A stretch of 64,000 nucleotides of DNA from Trichobilharzia szidati. Lineage: Eukaryota > Platyhelminthes > Trematoda > Strigeidida > Schistosomatidae. Location of the stretch: assembly GCA_944472155.2 (NCBI GenBank), contig OX235271.1, forward strand, positions 84,705,256 through 84,769,255, written 5' to 3'. The position numbers and the translations under genes were made by a program. Every line of letters begins with the position of its first letter. Positions within the stretch are counted from its first letter, which is position 1. Below are positions 44,300 to 55,149 of the stretch, one piece after another. The notes beneath the pieces are model-generated. The model saw nothing but the letters and a program-made list of their open reading frames with translations, was not told the origin of the DNA and ran no database searches.

Positions 44300-44535
44300 T
44301 TGGTAGGGATTCGATTGACTGGTTACAAGATTTCATCATGAGCTGGCATTGGTTAGAGAACCAATGGAAGACCTGGGAGTACTGGACAACTGCCTCGTCC
44401 TTGTCTGGGACTCTTCGCCGGTACTCACCCACGGGGGTTCGAACCCAGCTGTTCAGTATTCCCAGGTTTTCCAATGGTTCTCCAACTGATGTCAGCTCAT
44501 GATGAAACCTTGTAACCAACCAATCAAATCCCTAC
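44300..44535. mobile_element. foldback hammerhead-SINE pair (family H), headless
   Basis: The arms pair GATTTCATCATGAGCTGGCA with GTCAGCTCATGATGAAACCT. The hammerhead block of the left arm (minus strand) has GACGAGGCAG in place of GACGAAACAG. The structure resembles 13938-14148. Confidence 0.65.
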
Positions 44536-44569
44536 AAACCAACTTTTAAATATCATTGAGATGCTCACT

Positions 44570-44910
44570 AGCGACTAACCCTATTCAGGTAGGTAGTTAC
44601 CTGGGTTTCTAGTGGGAATTCGTGACCAGTAGAGTGCAGTAGGTTGGCTAGCGGTCACGCTTTTTCGTGAGTTGGTAGAAGTAAGGATTCGTGGGCTGGC
44701 CATTGAATCGGATCTCAGTGGCTTAATGGTCCACGAGCTCGCTTTGTAACCAGGAGGTCCTGGGTTGGAGCCGGGGTGGCGGGTGCGTACTGCTGCAGAG
44801 TCCCAAACTATTCTGACGAAACAGCTGTTCAGTACTTCCACGTTTTACAGTGGTTCTGGAACCTATGTCAACTCATGATGAAATCCCGTAACTAATTTAT
44901 TTCAGTTACC
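44570..44910 (+). mobile_element. hammerhead-SINE (family H), full length
   Basis: The head is ATCTCAGTGGCTTAATGGTC (A-box region) and CCTGGGTTGGAGCCGGGGTG (decayed B box). Hammerhead block: GTACTGCTGCAGAGTCCCAA, ACTATTCTGACGAAACAGCT, GTTCAGTAC. Stem I and stem III pair, but the core reads CTGCAGA (A6 to C) and stem II has an insertion. Confidence 0.75.
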
Positions 44911-44934
44911 TGATTTCCTCACGAAAAATTATTG

Positions 44935-45270
44935 TCTAGACAGATCACTGAAAACCGGGAAGTACTCGATGATTATTTCTCGATGAGTGCACACCCATAA
45001 TCCCTCCACAGATCGAATTCAAGAACTTCAGAATACGAAACCAAGCTCACTGACCATTCGGCCACTTGAGTCGGGATTCAGTAACTCGGGAATTCTAACT
45101 CAACTCGTAATATAACACCTTCGATAGACATCCGTTTCCCCTTAACACGGCGGATCTTACTGGTCATGACTTGCCACTGCATTTTCAGGAATTCTTTCCC
45201 CTTCTCATCAGTGAGCTGGCGACCAATATTCAGATAACAAGATTTACGGGGATTTTTGTTCAGTGTTAGA
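44935..45270 (-). mobile_element. hammerhead-SINE relic (family H)
   Basis: GAAAACCGGGAAGTACTCGA, then TCGATGAGTGCACACCCATA, then a reverse head near 45015-45070 (GACCATTCGGCCACTTGAGT). The hammerhead block is mostly deleted. Confidence 0.55.
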
Positions 45271-45680
45271 TTTCCGTCACAAACGAAAATCAGTTAAAGA
45301 GAACATTGAAAACCACAGAAGAAGTTAGAATTGATGGGTTATTGAATTCCCGTTAAAGTAGCTGAATGCTCTGCGATTTTTTTCCCTGCAATCCGAAGAC
45401 TGCATCAGATAGCCGTTGGTTAGCAGAATTTTATTGATTTAGTGTGCGACGACTGAAGGTGATGGGAAGACCCAGCTGGGCAGTTAGCATGATTATGATG
45501 ATGATGGACGGACAGTACCATACCATTCATTAGTTCATTCACATGATTACTAGATATTACCCTTGATGATTGCAGTGACACAATCACCTGGTAAGTAGTT
45601 AGGTCTCATATTTTTAATGGCAGATTACCAGACTAATAATTTGGTAACCACCGGTCCAAAACTTTATTTTCAAGTCTTAA
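45271..45680. other. unassigned DNA between SINE relics
   Basis: Fragments such as AAAACCACAGAAGAAGTTAG suggest further SINE debris; no gene was recognised. Confidence 0.35.
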
Positions 45681-46030
45681 TTTGTAAGGGTTTCATTGTA
45701 TTCAAACCTGATCACGGATCTATACCATTTAGAGAGGAATTAAAAGCCAGTATCGGAATTGTAGATAGGTGTTTCGCCCTAGTTTTGCACCCTTCAGCAG
45801 CACAGACTCATGACCCCATTAGCGAGGGAACTCAGGGACTTCAGGTATGGAGGCGAGCTCGTCTACCATTCAGCCATTGGGACAGAATCCAGTGGCCCAT
45901 AAATTTTAACTTCTATCAATTCACCTCCCTGGTGGTTGAGTTGCTGATGAGCTGGCTTCGTAACCTGAAGGTCCTGGATTTGATCCCTTACGGGACCATG
46001 GTTGTTTAGTATCAGTCCATGATCAAACTC
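45681..46030. mobile_element. hammerhead-SINE relics (family H), inverted
   Basis: The left copy on the minus strand keeps GGGCGAAACACCTATC, but the core reads CTGAAGG (A9 to G). A reverse head is near 45860-45895. The right copy ends in a CAGTCCATGATCAAACTC block. Confidence 0.55.
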
Positions 46031-47334
46031 ATAAACTGTATTTACTCCGTTTTTATTTGTTTCACATCTTTATGTCAATCTCAAGGAATTTCAGCTGGTT
46101 TCATTCTACTGTGTGATTTTTATAATTGATTACTGACACCAATAAAGCTCTCTAAGTTACTCTTATGGTTACGCAACACCCACCATGGTGCCCTAGAAAC
46201 TTCATAGGGTAGCTTATATGGTTTAGTGCATTTACATTTGTATAGAACATACCATATGGCTTGAGGATCAACTTATGTGTACAGAGAATCTGTTTACTTG
46301 AGATTGTTGTAAATAGGGAAATGATATGTACAGACGATGATATACTTGATGAAATGTGTAACCTGAACGACTGACTGACTTTAAGACTTACTATCGATTG
46401 ACAATCAGACTGTTTGAGGTAATCGTACTTTGACAGTTGATGATGACTAAGTGTTATGACGGAGTGTTAATGATCTGTTGGTTGTCTATTTTGACTTAGG
46501 AACGCCTTCAGACGCGACACTGTAGTCAGGTGACCACGTGGAAATATTCCCCACCCTGAAGTAGATGCAGAAGTCAGATTTCAACTGGGACAATAACAAA
46601 AACAACAATAATTTTATTATTCACAACACCGAGTATTTATGTCGTTTACACACCTCAACGGAAATTTAAACCATAAATAGATAATCAATATCTGATTTAT
46701 CGCATGACCTTAAAGATTCTCTAAAATAATTAACTCAAAAACTATCCAGTCGAGTTATTATTTCGGCACATGCATTAATCATAACTTCATGGCTAACAAA
46801 GATAGTCCGTCCAAACACACCAAGAGTGAAATGGAAGTCTCAGTAGCTGAGAGATTCGAACCAGCGACCTCCGCCAGCTGTATTACATGACCCAGATTAT
46901 TATTTCACTACGATCATGAAGAAGTTGGTAGTTCGCATCTTGCTACTACCAGAGATTCCCACTTCACCTTCAATTATTCTCACAGTATTACTTATTGACT
47001 GAAATACTTTCGGTGAGAATTCTTGGTCACCCTTCAGGCCTCAAGTACAAGTACAGTTCAGTCAGGACTGATTCGACACTAGTTATAACACAATATCGGC
47101 TGATATTATGGCATCATAAAGCCAAGTATATGAAATCATTGATCGTTAAAAAAATATATATATATATATATATTACATTCATTCAATAAATTGATTTTAT
47201 AATTTTAAATTAAGCCAAAGGAATAAGTCATGTTAGGAAAGTCTAAACACAAAATAACACTGATCATGGGGTTCAAATCCTATTCTCTAAAGTATCAAAA
47301 ATAAAAACAAACTAGTTGACTGTAGACTAGTCGC
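46031..47334. other. 1.3 kb of mostly unassigned intron DNA
   Basis: Near 46845-46905 a reverse B-box-like GAGATTCGAACCAGCGACCT hints at another tRNA-derived repeat. An (AT)n run lies at about 47154-47174. No gene was recognised. Confidence 0.4.
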
Positions 47335-47500
47335 CATGAGAAGATCAGATGTCCAGAAAGAATTAGCAACAAGAAAACCCAGAAACAAACCAATCCGGAA
47401 CCTATAGCTTAAAAAATATGCTGAATAAAATGGAGATGGATCGGCTACACGCTGAGAAGACCAACGGTCGACATCATATGCCAGGCCCTAGAGGTGAGAT
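47335..47500 (+). mobile_element. RTE/SR2-like LINE, short internal fragment
   Basis: GAAGATCAGATGTCCAGAAA, GAATTAGCAACAAGAAAACC and AATGGAGATGGATCGGCTAC correspond to the KIRWPERIxNK and KWRWIG blocks of the LINE C-terminus. Confidence 0.7.
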
Positions 47501-47939
47501 CGTTGACTCTTTAGCCAATGAGACAGAATTCAGTGATCGATAAACTCTAGCTTCTGTAAATTCGCTAAGTAATTCCACTCCAAACCAATGTTATTTAATA
47601 ATAATAATAATTTGCTTTATTCCAAAACAGTACTTGTGATACAGAATGGAATTCTCAGCATTTTTACTACAGTATTGCATCCAGTTAGTACATTATCAAT
47701 AAATAAAATTCTACATAGATTAAGGAAATCTCAGTTCATTATGACAACAACATATTGACATGTCGGTAGCAAAGCCAAAGTTGAACAGTGTTTGAAGGTG
47801 TTAGAAAAGTGGGTGCTATCATATTTACTGGCGTAAGCGAGAGAAAGAAACAAACCAGCACATAACGGAAGAAAAAAAGAGAGAGAAAAAATGAAAAGAA
47901 AGAAAGAAAATGTTGTACCTAAAAATGATATGAGTTGGA
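47501..47939. other. unassigned DNA with A/G-rich tract
   Basis: Includes ATAATAATAAT at 47599-47611 and a GA-rich run at about 47865-47910, which may be the 3' tail of the CR1-like element next to it. Confidence 0.4.
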
Positions 47940-48640
47940 AAGACGAGGTCCAGTTGTACTAATGACTATTTAATGAATTATAGGTGTCACGCCTAACGCT
48001 TTCTTTATCGCGCAGAACACGAGCTAAGTAGGGTATGGTTGAGTTTTTGTACTTGCTAGTGCGAGCATATAGTTTTCTACATAGGCTTCTGGTTTTGCCT
48101 GATGAGATGCAAGGGGAGAGTTGTGAATGAAGAGGGTGGTGTGAGTTAGATAAAATGGATCTAACCCATTTTTCACATGAGTCCAAGTGCCTGTCAACAA
48201 TAATATTAACAAGCTGGTTAAGTGGCACGTTGTTTACCCTGCTGACAACGTTTAACATCCTGCGTAATATGTTATAGTCTTTCTTCAGTAGCCCGGGAAA
48301 AACTAGGGGGAACAATAGAGAATGATAGGCAGAATGCGAGAGTTAACGAATTGTAGGAGTAAGGGTTGGGTTATACCAGAATGTCTTAACTTCTTGATGT
48401 AGAAGGTAAGACGGAATATTTTCTTAGAAATCGCCAAGATATGAGACAACCAGGAGAGATCAGCAGATAGAATGACGCCCAGGTATTTAATTTCCGACTT
48501 GGTTTCTATTTCAGTGGCATCTATGTTGCATACCTCGTGAGGAACTCATCTCATAGTCGACTTCTCAGTAGAACTATGTGTAGTCTTTTCGATAGTCAGT
48601 AGCTAATGAGCATTCGATTGATTTTCGAGGATGGGATATG
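47940..48640 (-). mobile_element. CR1/jockey-type LINE, RT C-terminus, nearly intact frame
   Basis: The minus strand reads, from about 48560, ETKSEIKYLGVILSADLSWL, SHILAISKKIFRLTFYIKKL, SGITQPLLLQFVNSRILPII and LYCSP, a stop, then FFPGLLKKDYNILRRMLNVV, SRVNNVPLNQLVNIIVDRHL and YLARVLRDKESVRRDTYNSL before the ORF stop near 47959. The KYLGVxL block and LYCSPxxFPGLLKKD are typical of CR1-like LINE ends, unlike the RTE elements here. Only one or two stops, so fairly young. Confidence 0.8.
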
Positions 48641-48764
48641 AGGCGATCTGCCTTGGAATTAATTCCAATCTCTACAAACTCCAGCATTTAAACAGTTATC
48701 ACTGACTTGCCAGTCTCGACCTTAAGTTTTATTGGGTCTTCTGTATCATTTTTCTTATTCAGCT

Positions 48765-49070
48765 TTGATCATGGGATTAATATCAGTTAGAGAATCATTG
48801 AAAATCAGAGAGTACTGGATAGCAGTTTTCACATGCTTAGATAGTATGCAGACACAAGCCCACTGGTTGCCGAAGGCATCACTTTCAGGTAACTAAGTGA
48901 ACTCGTATACCATTTAACCACTTGAGCAGTATTGAATCACCCATGAATTCTATCAGTACTCCCTGGTTTGTAATGGTTCTGTAAATGATATCAATCAGGC
49001 TTCATCAGGCTTGAAACCAATCAGATCCCTGTCGGTTAACGATTGAAAATTCAATCTAATGCTCAGTAAT
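48765..49070. mobile_element. inverted hammerhead-SINE pair (family H), decayed
   Basis: Left: GGGATTAATATCAGTTAGAG and GAGTACTGGATAGCAGTTTT. Right: CAGTACTCCCTGGTTTGTAA and AATGATATCAATCAGG. A head relic is near 48870-48925. The hammerhead blocks are largely gone. Confidence 0.6.
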
Positions 49071-49365
49071 TAGTGACTACAGGAGGAAAATACGTGTAGG
49101 TTTGTTAAGATGTCATTACCAGTGTGGTTTATTATGTAGGGTATACGGACATTCGCATGACTGACTGACTGGTTTCAGCATAGAACTTTGCATTGATGTG
49201 CAGCAGTTCGAGTTGCCACACTCCCTTCTTGTAGCACACAAAGCAAGAGACGAGAGTAAAGAAAGATTCAAAAGAAGGATAACAAACGGAAGTGTGAGGC
49301 AAAAAGATTGGTAATATGGAAGAACAATATAGTTTTATTAAATATTATAAATCACAAAAAGTGAA

Positions 49366-49765
49366 TGCATCTGCGCCAGCCATTGAGAATGATTTTGAGC
49401 CATATCACCGATTGTCTCCAGCCAATGGCCTTGGCCATCCCGAGGACCTCAGCAGATGTCAGGAAGTCTACACCTTCTGACATGGCTGGCTTAAACCAAC
49501 TGTTGTGGATTTCACTGACTGATGAAGCCAAGTTTTGGTTTGACCACTACTAGCTCTTTTCCAACCTGATCCTATGCTGTCAGCTAACATTTCCTGTCGA
49601 GGAAGGCGATGGCTAGGCCGTGTAACACATGTCTCAGCCATCTCAATCGATGTAACTTCACAATCTCGTCGATTGATTTCCCCTCCTTACCTAGCACTCG
49701 ACGCCTAACCTTGATATTGCTCATGAGCATGCTGTTGCTTAGCGCTAAAATCACAAGTCTATAGA
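49366..49765 (-). mobile_element. LINE ORF end of a second RTE-type subfamily
   Basis: The minus strand reads SNIKVRRRVLGKEGKSIDEI, VKLHRLRWLRHVLHGL, then across frames HVRRCRLPDIC, GPRDGQGHWLETIGDMAQNH and SQWLAQMH. This C-terminal organisation (VLGKxGKSxDE, HRLRWLxHVL, WLETxGDMAQNRSQW) differs from the GSETWRVTK / AEDRSKWRRAVEAL end of the other copies. Confidence 0.7.
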
Positions 49766-50000
49766 TGCTGGAATTCATGGGTTAGCCATTGGATTCTGTC
49801 CTAGTAACTGAATGGTTAACCAGCTCGTTTCATAGCCTGAATGTCCTGGATTCAATTCCTGGTTAATCCATGCGTACATACCGATGAAGAGTCCCGAACC
49901 GGGTCGAAACAACTATCTAGTTTTCCTTGATTTTCAGTGTTTCTGTGATCGAATTTGAGTCTAACTAAATTCCTACTAACCAACACTTTAAAATTTCTAT
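49766..50000 (+). mobile_element. hammerhead-SINE (family H), decayed
   Basis: The head is GTCCTAGTAACTGAATGGTT with CCTGGATTCAATTCCTGG. Hammerhead block: CCGATGAAGAGTCCCGAACC, GGGTCGAAACAACTATC. U4 of the core is C and stem III is weak. Confidence 0.65.
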
Positions 50001-51110
50001 TTGTTATTATCATTATTATCGTCATCTTCCAAAACTGTAACCTCAAAATCAATCCTTCATTGAAATCATATTCAATTAAATATCGATCGGATCGAAGTTA
50101 TTGATTATTAATCCCTACTTTTAAATAAAGACAGTATATCGTTCAGTCCTAAGAAAGGTAGCATAAATCATACCTAACAAGCATAATAAGTTTTTATACC
50201 ACAGTATAATATATATATATATCGATTATTAAGCCTGTTAAATAGAAGTTAGAATTCATATTTCAGATTCCACAAGAAAAATAATTCATATATATATATA
50301 TATATATGATTATAGTTTTCAGCCACATGATGGATGATCTATTCAGGTTTTCTCTTTTTCGTTATCCATTTCATTCAAGAAAGCAATTAAGGCATCCTAA
50401 AGTATGCATTTATTATCCAATTTCGGCTTTTCTCTCTCTCTCTTCTGAGTATTCACATTTCCCGCCTTCAATTAAATCAAATGATTCATTTAAACAATTA
50501 TTGATTATTCGACATATTTTTGAAACATATATATATATATAAATTCGAAGATTATGATTCTTTATTTTTCGCAAAAGAAAACTATTTTTCATTTTTGCCA
50601 AGAAAATATTTTCCTGTGATAATTAATTAATTATATTCTTTAAATAAAAAGTGATATTTTGTGTGAAAGTAAAGTATATTGACAATTTAATGGCGTCGGT
50701 TAGATCGTTCGTTATAGTATGCCTAATGATATAAAGAACAAATGTATATTCAATTGTAGATTTAGTTGAAATCTTAACATCATTTAGAGAATTATTTATA
50801 AAGCAGAGAGAAATAGAAGATAGCTGTTTCATTCTATTTCGTGACTCCCTACTAGGAATAGATCTCAGGAGCTTCAGTTAATGAGGTCACTGTATTGATC
50901 ATCCTGGTACTGGATTCCTGACACTTCACTACCATGGAATGCCACCAGTAAGCGTCTGCTTCATTCATATCTGTGATGGTGTACTCTATCGGTCATCGGG
51001 ATGATAATTGTTTCGTTGACTAATTTGCGTAAACTTGAGGCATATAATTCCAAGAATGCAACACTAAGCGAGGCATTTTGTAAGGCCTAGAATGTCCAGT
51101 TGCTCTCTTA
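50001..51110. other. AT-rich DNA with three (AT)n microsatellites
   Basis: (AT)n runs near 50210-50222, 50288-50307 and 50527-50542. SINE family H debris lies at about 50780-50960 (AGATAGCTGTTTCATTCTAT). No gene was recognised. Confidence 0.45.
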
Positions 51111-51410
51111 GTACATTGATCTGATAGATGACACTCCGGTGTTTGAAACAATGGACGAGTCCTAGCGGGAAGACCATCACCCACCTATGGAAACCATATT
51201 AAAAATTTCCCCCCCCCTTGAACTGTGTACATTGCAAATCGCTAACCACTTTGCACATTCTGTCATCAGTTCACCGAAGTGCCTAGCCAGGTCTCTGATT
51301 CGGCTCCCTAATCTGATAGTCTAATCGCTTACAACACTGATAAGCTAGGCGCTAAACGAGCGAAACAGCTGTCCGATCTGGATATCAGGTTTTATGGGTT
51401 GATGTGACTG
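51111..51410. repeat. Smalpha/family H debris
   Basis: ACACTCCGGTGTTTGAAACA, GGACGAGTCCTAGCGGGAAG and, near 51330-51380, CTGATAAGCTAGGCGCTAAA with CGAGCGAAACAGCTGTCCGA recall decayed hammerhead blocks. A run of nine or ten C lies near 51208-51218. Confidence 0.4.
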
Positions 51411-51656
51411 GTGTACAACTACTCATCTCAATTATTCAGTAGTATATAGTTTAAGAGACATAGTTGACAATAAGACCTATTTTTTATGACACGATTCTTC
51501 AATGCGCTTAGATTTATACTGATGTTTTCCATGAAAATGTCATCAAGAATGCATTGTCGAGGACTACTTAGCGTGAGCTCTTAGATGTTACGGTGACAAG
51601 GGATGCAATCAATGACACATATTTTTCCCTATTTAGGACTCACCAAGTAGACATAA

Positions 51657-51857
51657 GTGCGTTGGTGTCACAGCGGTTAGGACGCTCGGCAACCATGCAC
51701 ATGGTTTGGGGTTCGAATCCCGGCCGACTCACTCCTTTACCTCACTAAGACAGAAATAAAGCTGGTAAAGAGGAAAGGTTGGGCATGAGGCTAGAAACCC
51801 CATCCTGTAAAATAATAAACGCTGCTACAGAAACTTCAAGCTTCTAGCTTGAAATAA
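51657..51857 (+). mobile_element. tRNA-headed SINE, family A, 3' tail cut off
   Basis: The head is GTTGGTGTCACAGCGGTTAG with B box GGTTCGAATCCC near 51710. The body runs to CTTCAAGCTTCTAGCTTGAA, where the sequence switches to a Smalpha-like unit. Confidence 0.8.
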
Positions 51858-51990
51858 TGCGTTCGGGGTTCAGCAGACAATAGGAACACCATGACTCACT
51901 GAGAATAACAAGTACATCCAGTGAAGAGTTCCGAATTGGAAGAAACACGCTTCTTGGATTTCACTGCTAGTCCCTATCGACCAAAATCAT
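51858..51990 (+). mobile_element. Smalpha-like hammerhead SINE fused to a SINE A body
   Basis: ATGCGTTCGGGGTTCAGCAG, then CATCCAGTGAAGAGTTCCGA, ATTGGAAGAAACACGCTTCT and TGGATTTCACTGCTAGTC. The order is right, but the core reads CAGTGAAGAG and GAAA is preceded by AA instead of AC. Confidence 0.6.
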
Positions 51991-52114
51991 ATCATATGAT
52001 CATATATCAAGTTATCTTTCAGATTTGTAAACACTGATGGCCGTTTATTTCCTATCATAATTAGGACTTCTATATTTATAAATGACAATCGGTTATTATT
52101 GTTTATATTATTCA

Positions 52115-52630
52115 TAGTTCCTTCGGATTCCTAGTGAGACATAGGGCTTCAACTGCACGTCTCCACTTGCTTCTGTCTTCTGATGTACTTTTCACCTGCA
52201 TCCATGTTAATCCATACTGTTTCCAGCTCCTCTTCACACGATCTCCTCCATGTCACCCTTGGACGTCCCACTCGCCGCCTCCCTTTCGGGTTCTACTCGA
52301 TGGCCTGACGCGCGATGTCACCTAGCGGCCTCCTCAGCGAGTGTCCAATCCATCTCCACTTTCCCCTGCATATTTGTTGGGCGATTGGTTCTTGTTTTGT
52401 TTGTTCCCATAGTTCCTTGTTGGTGATTCTTTCCGGCCATCTGATCTTGAGTATAGAGCGAAGACAGCTGTTGATAAAGGTCTGCAACAGGCTGTTGGAA
52501 ATATTCTTTGTGACCCGCCAAGTTTCTGATCCGTAAAGAAGAACTGACTGACTTGACGTTTGTATTGAAAATCTGAATTTCGTTGTTGATGCTGAGTGAC
52601 GAAGATTTCCAGATTGGTTTCAAGTTGATG
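52115..52630 (-). mobile_element. RTE/SR2-like LINE, 3' part
   Basis: The minus strand gives LKPIWKSSSLSINNEIQIFN, TNVKSVSSSLRIRNLAGHKE in frame pieces, QTFINSCLRSILKIRWPERI, CRGKWRWIGHSLRRPLGDIA and the AEDRSKW end, with the reverse tail TCCTAGTGAGACATAGGGCT. Highly similar to 35460-35950 and 22381. Confidence 0.85.
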
Positions 52631-52745
52631 ACTAGATTACAAGCCCGGATAAAGAGGGAGGGTTGAGGCGTGGTGCTAGCAACTCCACCCCGAAAAATTT
52701 AACCAAATTGCTACAGAAACTTCAACGCATAAATATATAATAAAA
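52631..52745 (+). mobile_element. RTE/SR2-like LINE 5' UTR, inverted relative to its neighbour
   Basis: ACAAGCCCGGATAAAGAGGG, CGTGGTGCTAGCAACTCCAC and GCTACAGAAACTTCAACGC match the 5' UTR at 34900-35060 (reverse) and 900-1060 (reverse). It joins the minus-strand 3' part directly at about 52630. Confidence 0.75.
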
Positions 52746-52782
52746 ATACTAAAAATATTAACAATTGGTTATTATTACTTAT

Positions 52783-52990
52783 TTTATTCCTTTGCGTTCC
52801 GAATGCAGCATAAAAGAGCCTCAAGCATGAGCTTTGAAGTATCAGTAGCAGTGTTGTTTATATTTAGGGGGTTTGACGGCTGCTGAGCTATACACGTTCA
52901 ACCTCCCCTGTTTTTTGGGTTAGTAAACTAGTTTTGTAGTTTAGAACTGCATAACGCGAAAATCGAACCACAGACAGTGTGCCTGGTTGA
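52783..52990 (-). mobile_element. tRNA-headed SINE, family A, diverged
   Basis: TTATTCCTTTGCGTTCCGAA, GCCTCAAGCATGAGCTTTGA, CAACCTCCCCTG and AATCGAACCACAGACAGTGT. Confidence 0.65.
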
Positions 52991-53290
52991 CACACAAGTG
53001 CGCACCCGCCGGGGTTCAAAACCTGGGACCTTCCTGTTACTAAATCTTGAAAATTAATTTGATGCTCTCAAGTAACTGGCTACAGGAAAAACAATTGACT
53101 GGAATTCCACTGAGAAGTCGTGACCAGTGGGGTCCATCCTGGTCGGCAGTGAGGACAGATCCTTGCAGACGGCGCGGGGGTTGGTGGTCCTGCTAAAATC
53201 ACGAATTGATAGAAGTTGGAATTCATGCGCTGGCTATCGGGTCGGGTTCGACTGGCTGAATGGTCTACGACCTCTGATTTTATCGGTAGT
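52991..53290. mobile_element. hammerhead-SINE debris (family H)
   Basis: GCACCCGCCGGGGTTCAAAA, the block CTTGAAAATTAATTTGATGC and GACTGGCTGAATGGTCTACG show two truncated pieces in opposite orientation. Confidence 0.5.
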
Positions 53291-53564
53291 CATATTTTCC
53301 ATATCTCTAGTACTGGCGTTGCGTTATTCCTGTTGCATGTGTTAGGTGTAGATTCGATGAAAAAAGATTAAAATAATCAACATCTGTCCCTCCCCATATA
53401 CTTATATTAATTTTTCAGAACTCTAGTTCCATTCTATCTTATTGTTAGAGTGTGTGTAAATTTATGCACTGCGACTGCTGAGTTTTTCTCTAGACTATTC
53501 ATTTTTTTTTTGGAGGGGGGTGGGCAATCATTCTACGCTTAGATAAATTCTTATGTTTTGATTG

Positions 53565-54135
53565 AACAGTAGTCGGTAACTACTGCAGTGTGTCTAGTCA
53601 TTTGTTTACTGCAGACTGAATTCTATCGATTATTGGTGTTTTAGGGTTTTTGTTCGATTGGATGGAGGATTTCATCATGAGTTGATATTAGTTACAGAAC
53701 CATTGGAAAACCACCTGGGAGTACTGGACAGCCTTTTCGTCCTAGTTTGGGACTCTTCACCAGTACGCACCCACCATCACGGTTTGAACTCACGACCTTC
53801 TGATTACAAGGCTACCTCGTAGACCATTGAGCCTCTGAGATCCGATCCAATGGCCCATGAATTCTAACTTCTACCAATTCACGACATAGCGCAACCACTT
53901 CTCAATGTTTTCCTCGATGAGTTACCGCCTCATCTTCAACCTTCATCATGAGCTAACTGATACAAGCTCATGAATTTTATCAGTCAAGCTTGCAATGTGG
54001 CCCCCATTCTAGGTGGGTCGCCATCACGGTGCACTTTGAATACTTGATATTAGATAGTTGGAGACAATCAACAGGAAGCCTTAGACTTAGGTTTCGTGCT
54101 AGTTGGCACTCGTCAGCAAGGCGTGGCTGCAACCT
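53565..54135 (-). mobile_element. tRNA-headed SINE, family T, interrupted copy
   Basis: Bases 53565-53627 and 53972-54135 together match 20215-20420 in the same orientation: ATTGAACAGTAGTCGGTAAC on the left, TTGCAATGTGGCCCCCATTC and AGGTTTCGTGCTAGTTGGCA on the right. A family H SINE sits between them. Confidence 0.75.
53628..53971 (-). mobile_element. hammerhead-SINE (family H) nested in a family T SINE
   Basis: Contains a reverse head (ACCTTCTGATTACAAGGCTA, near 53800). The hammerhead block on the minus strand has GTCC..GGAC stem II, GAAAAGGCTGTCCAGTAC and a matching GTACTG stem I, but C3 of the core is G. It is flanked by GAATTCTATC (53618-53627) and GAATTTTATC (53972-53981), a possible target-site duplication. 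Confidence 0.75.
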
Positions 54136-54149
54136 TGAACGAACTCCAA

Positions 54150-54312
54150 CCAACCTCCAAACATCTAATATCAATAACTCAAAGTGCACCGTGACGGCAA
54201 GTCACCTAGAATGCTGACCATATTGCAAACTTGACTGATAGAATTCAGTCTGCAGCAAACAAAGGACTAGATACACTACACAAGTCATTAACTAGTATCT
54301 AATCAAAGGATC
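54150..54312 (+). mobile_element. tRNA-headed SINE, family T, 3' end
   Basis: AAGTGCACCGTGACGGCAAG, TAGAATGCTGACCATATTGC and TTCAGTCTGCAGCAAACAAA match the family end, plus strand. It forms a palindrome with the minus copy at 53972-54080. Confidence 0.7.
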
Positions 54313-54334
54313 CAATACAATCCTACAAGAGGTC

Positions 54335-54514
54335 AATCGCCAATCCAAATAGCTCAGTGGTAACATCCTTGACTGCAGCACTGGGTGATGCGGGTTTGAA
54401 TCTCAGAAGGGACGTGAATTCATTCAAGTTTCTAGATATGTCTTGCTGACTGTTGAGTGTCAGCTAGCACGAGACCTAGGTCCAAAGCTTCCTGCCGATT
54501 GCCTCCAACCATCC
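54335..54514 (+). mobile_element. tRNA-headed SINE, family T, 5' half with head
   Basis: The head is TAGCTCAGTGGTAACATCCT with B box GGGTTTGAATCTC near 54393; then TTGCTGACTGTTGAGTGTCA and GCACGAGACCTAGGTCC. It stops where the Penelope fragment begins. Confidence 0.7.
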
Positions 54515-54985
54515 AGTATCGAGAATGCTTATGTTCCCATAATCTGACTACCGCCGATCTAATGGTTTGACATATACAGTTGGCCTCGCAGTCATTACAA
54601 GTAGGGTCGTTCAGCCTACGGAGCTTGTCCCTGAATGGTTTTGTAGGTTTAAATGCCACCCTGATTCCCTCTGTATTAAGAATCTCAAGTAGGGTTTCAT
54701 ATGTCCCCTCCCTATGTGATAAAACTGTAGATGACTTATATTCTCACCTATATGTGTTATCGTTATTAGTGTCATTACTATTTTTACTTTGCTTCTGACC
54801 TTTTTTGATCTTCCTAATGAATTTTATTGGATAGTTATTTAATACCAAATCTTTTTCTATCTGTTTCACCTCATCATTTAGGTTTTTTGTTTTATTATTT
54901 AGTACTGTCGCTTGATGTGTTGGACGTTTAACTAAGCCTGCCTTCACAGATAACGCATGTGTTGAATTAAAGTACAAATATGTTT
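54515..54985 (-). mobile_element. Penelope-like element, RT C-terminus
   Basis: The minus strand reads YFNSTHALSVKAGLVKRPTH, QATVLNNKTKNLNDEVKQIE, KDLVLNNYPIKFIRKI, a break, then LSHREGTYETLLEILNTEGI, RVAFKPTKPFRDKLRRLNDP. This is the thumb-to-linker region of Penelope RTs; the GIY-YIG domain is missing, cut by the adjoining SINE. Confidence 0.8.
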
Positions 54986-55149
54986 TAGAGTGAACTGGAT
55001 TTTTTTTATAAACATTAGTGCATAAATTATCTTCAAGATCAGCCTGATGACTTCAAAGTAGGACTTCCACAGTATTAGTACACAGACAACTGCTGAATAT
55101 CCTGACATGATGTGTTTCAGGAGAATTCAGTTGGCAAGGAAACCACATT

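Noticed and set aside
50780..50960. Possible gene start near AT microsatellites
   Set aside because: The sequence resolves into family H SINE debris.
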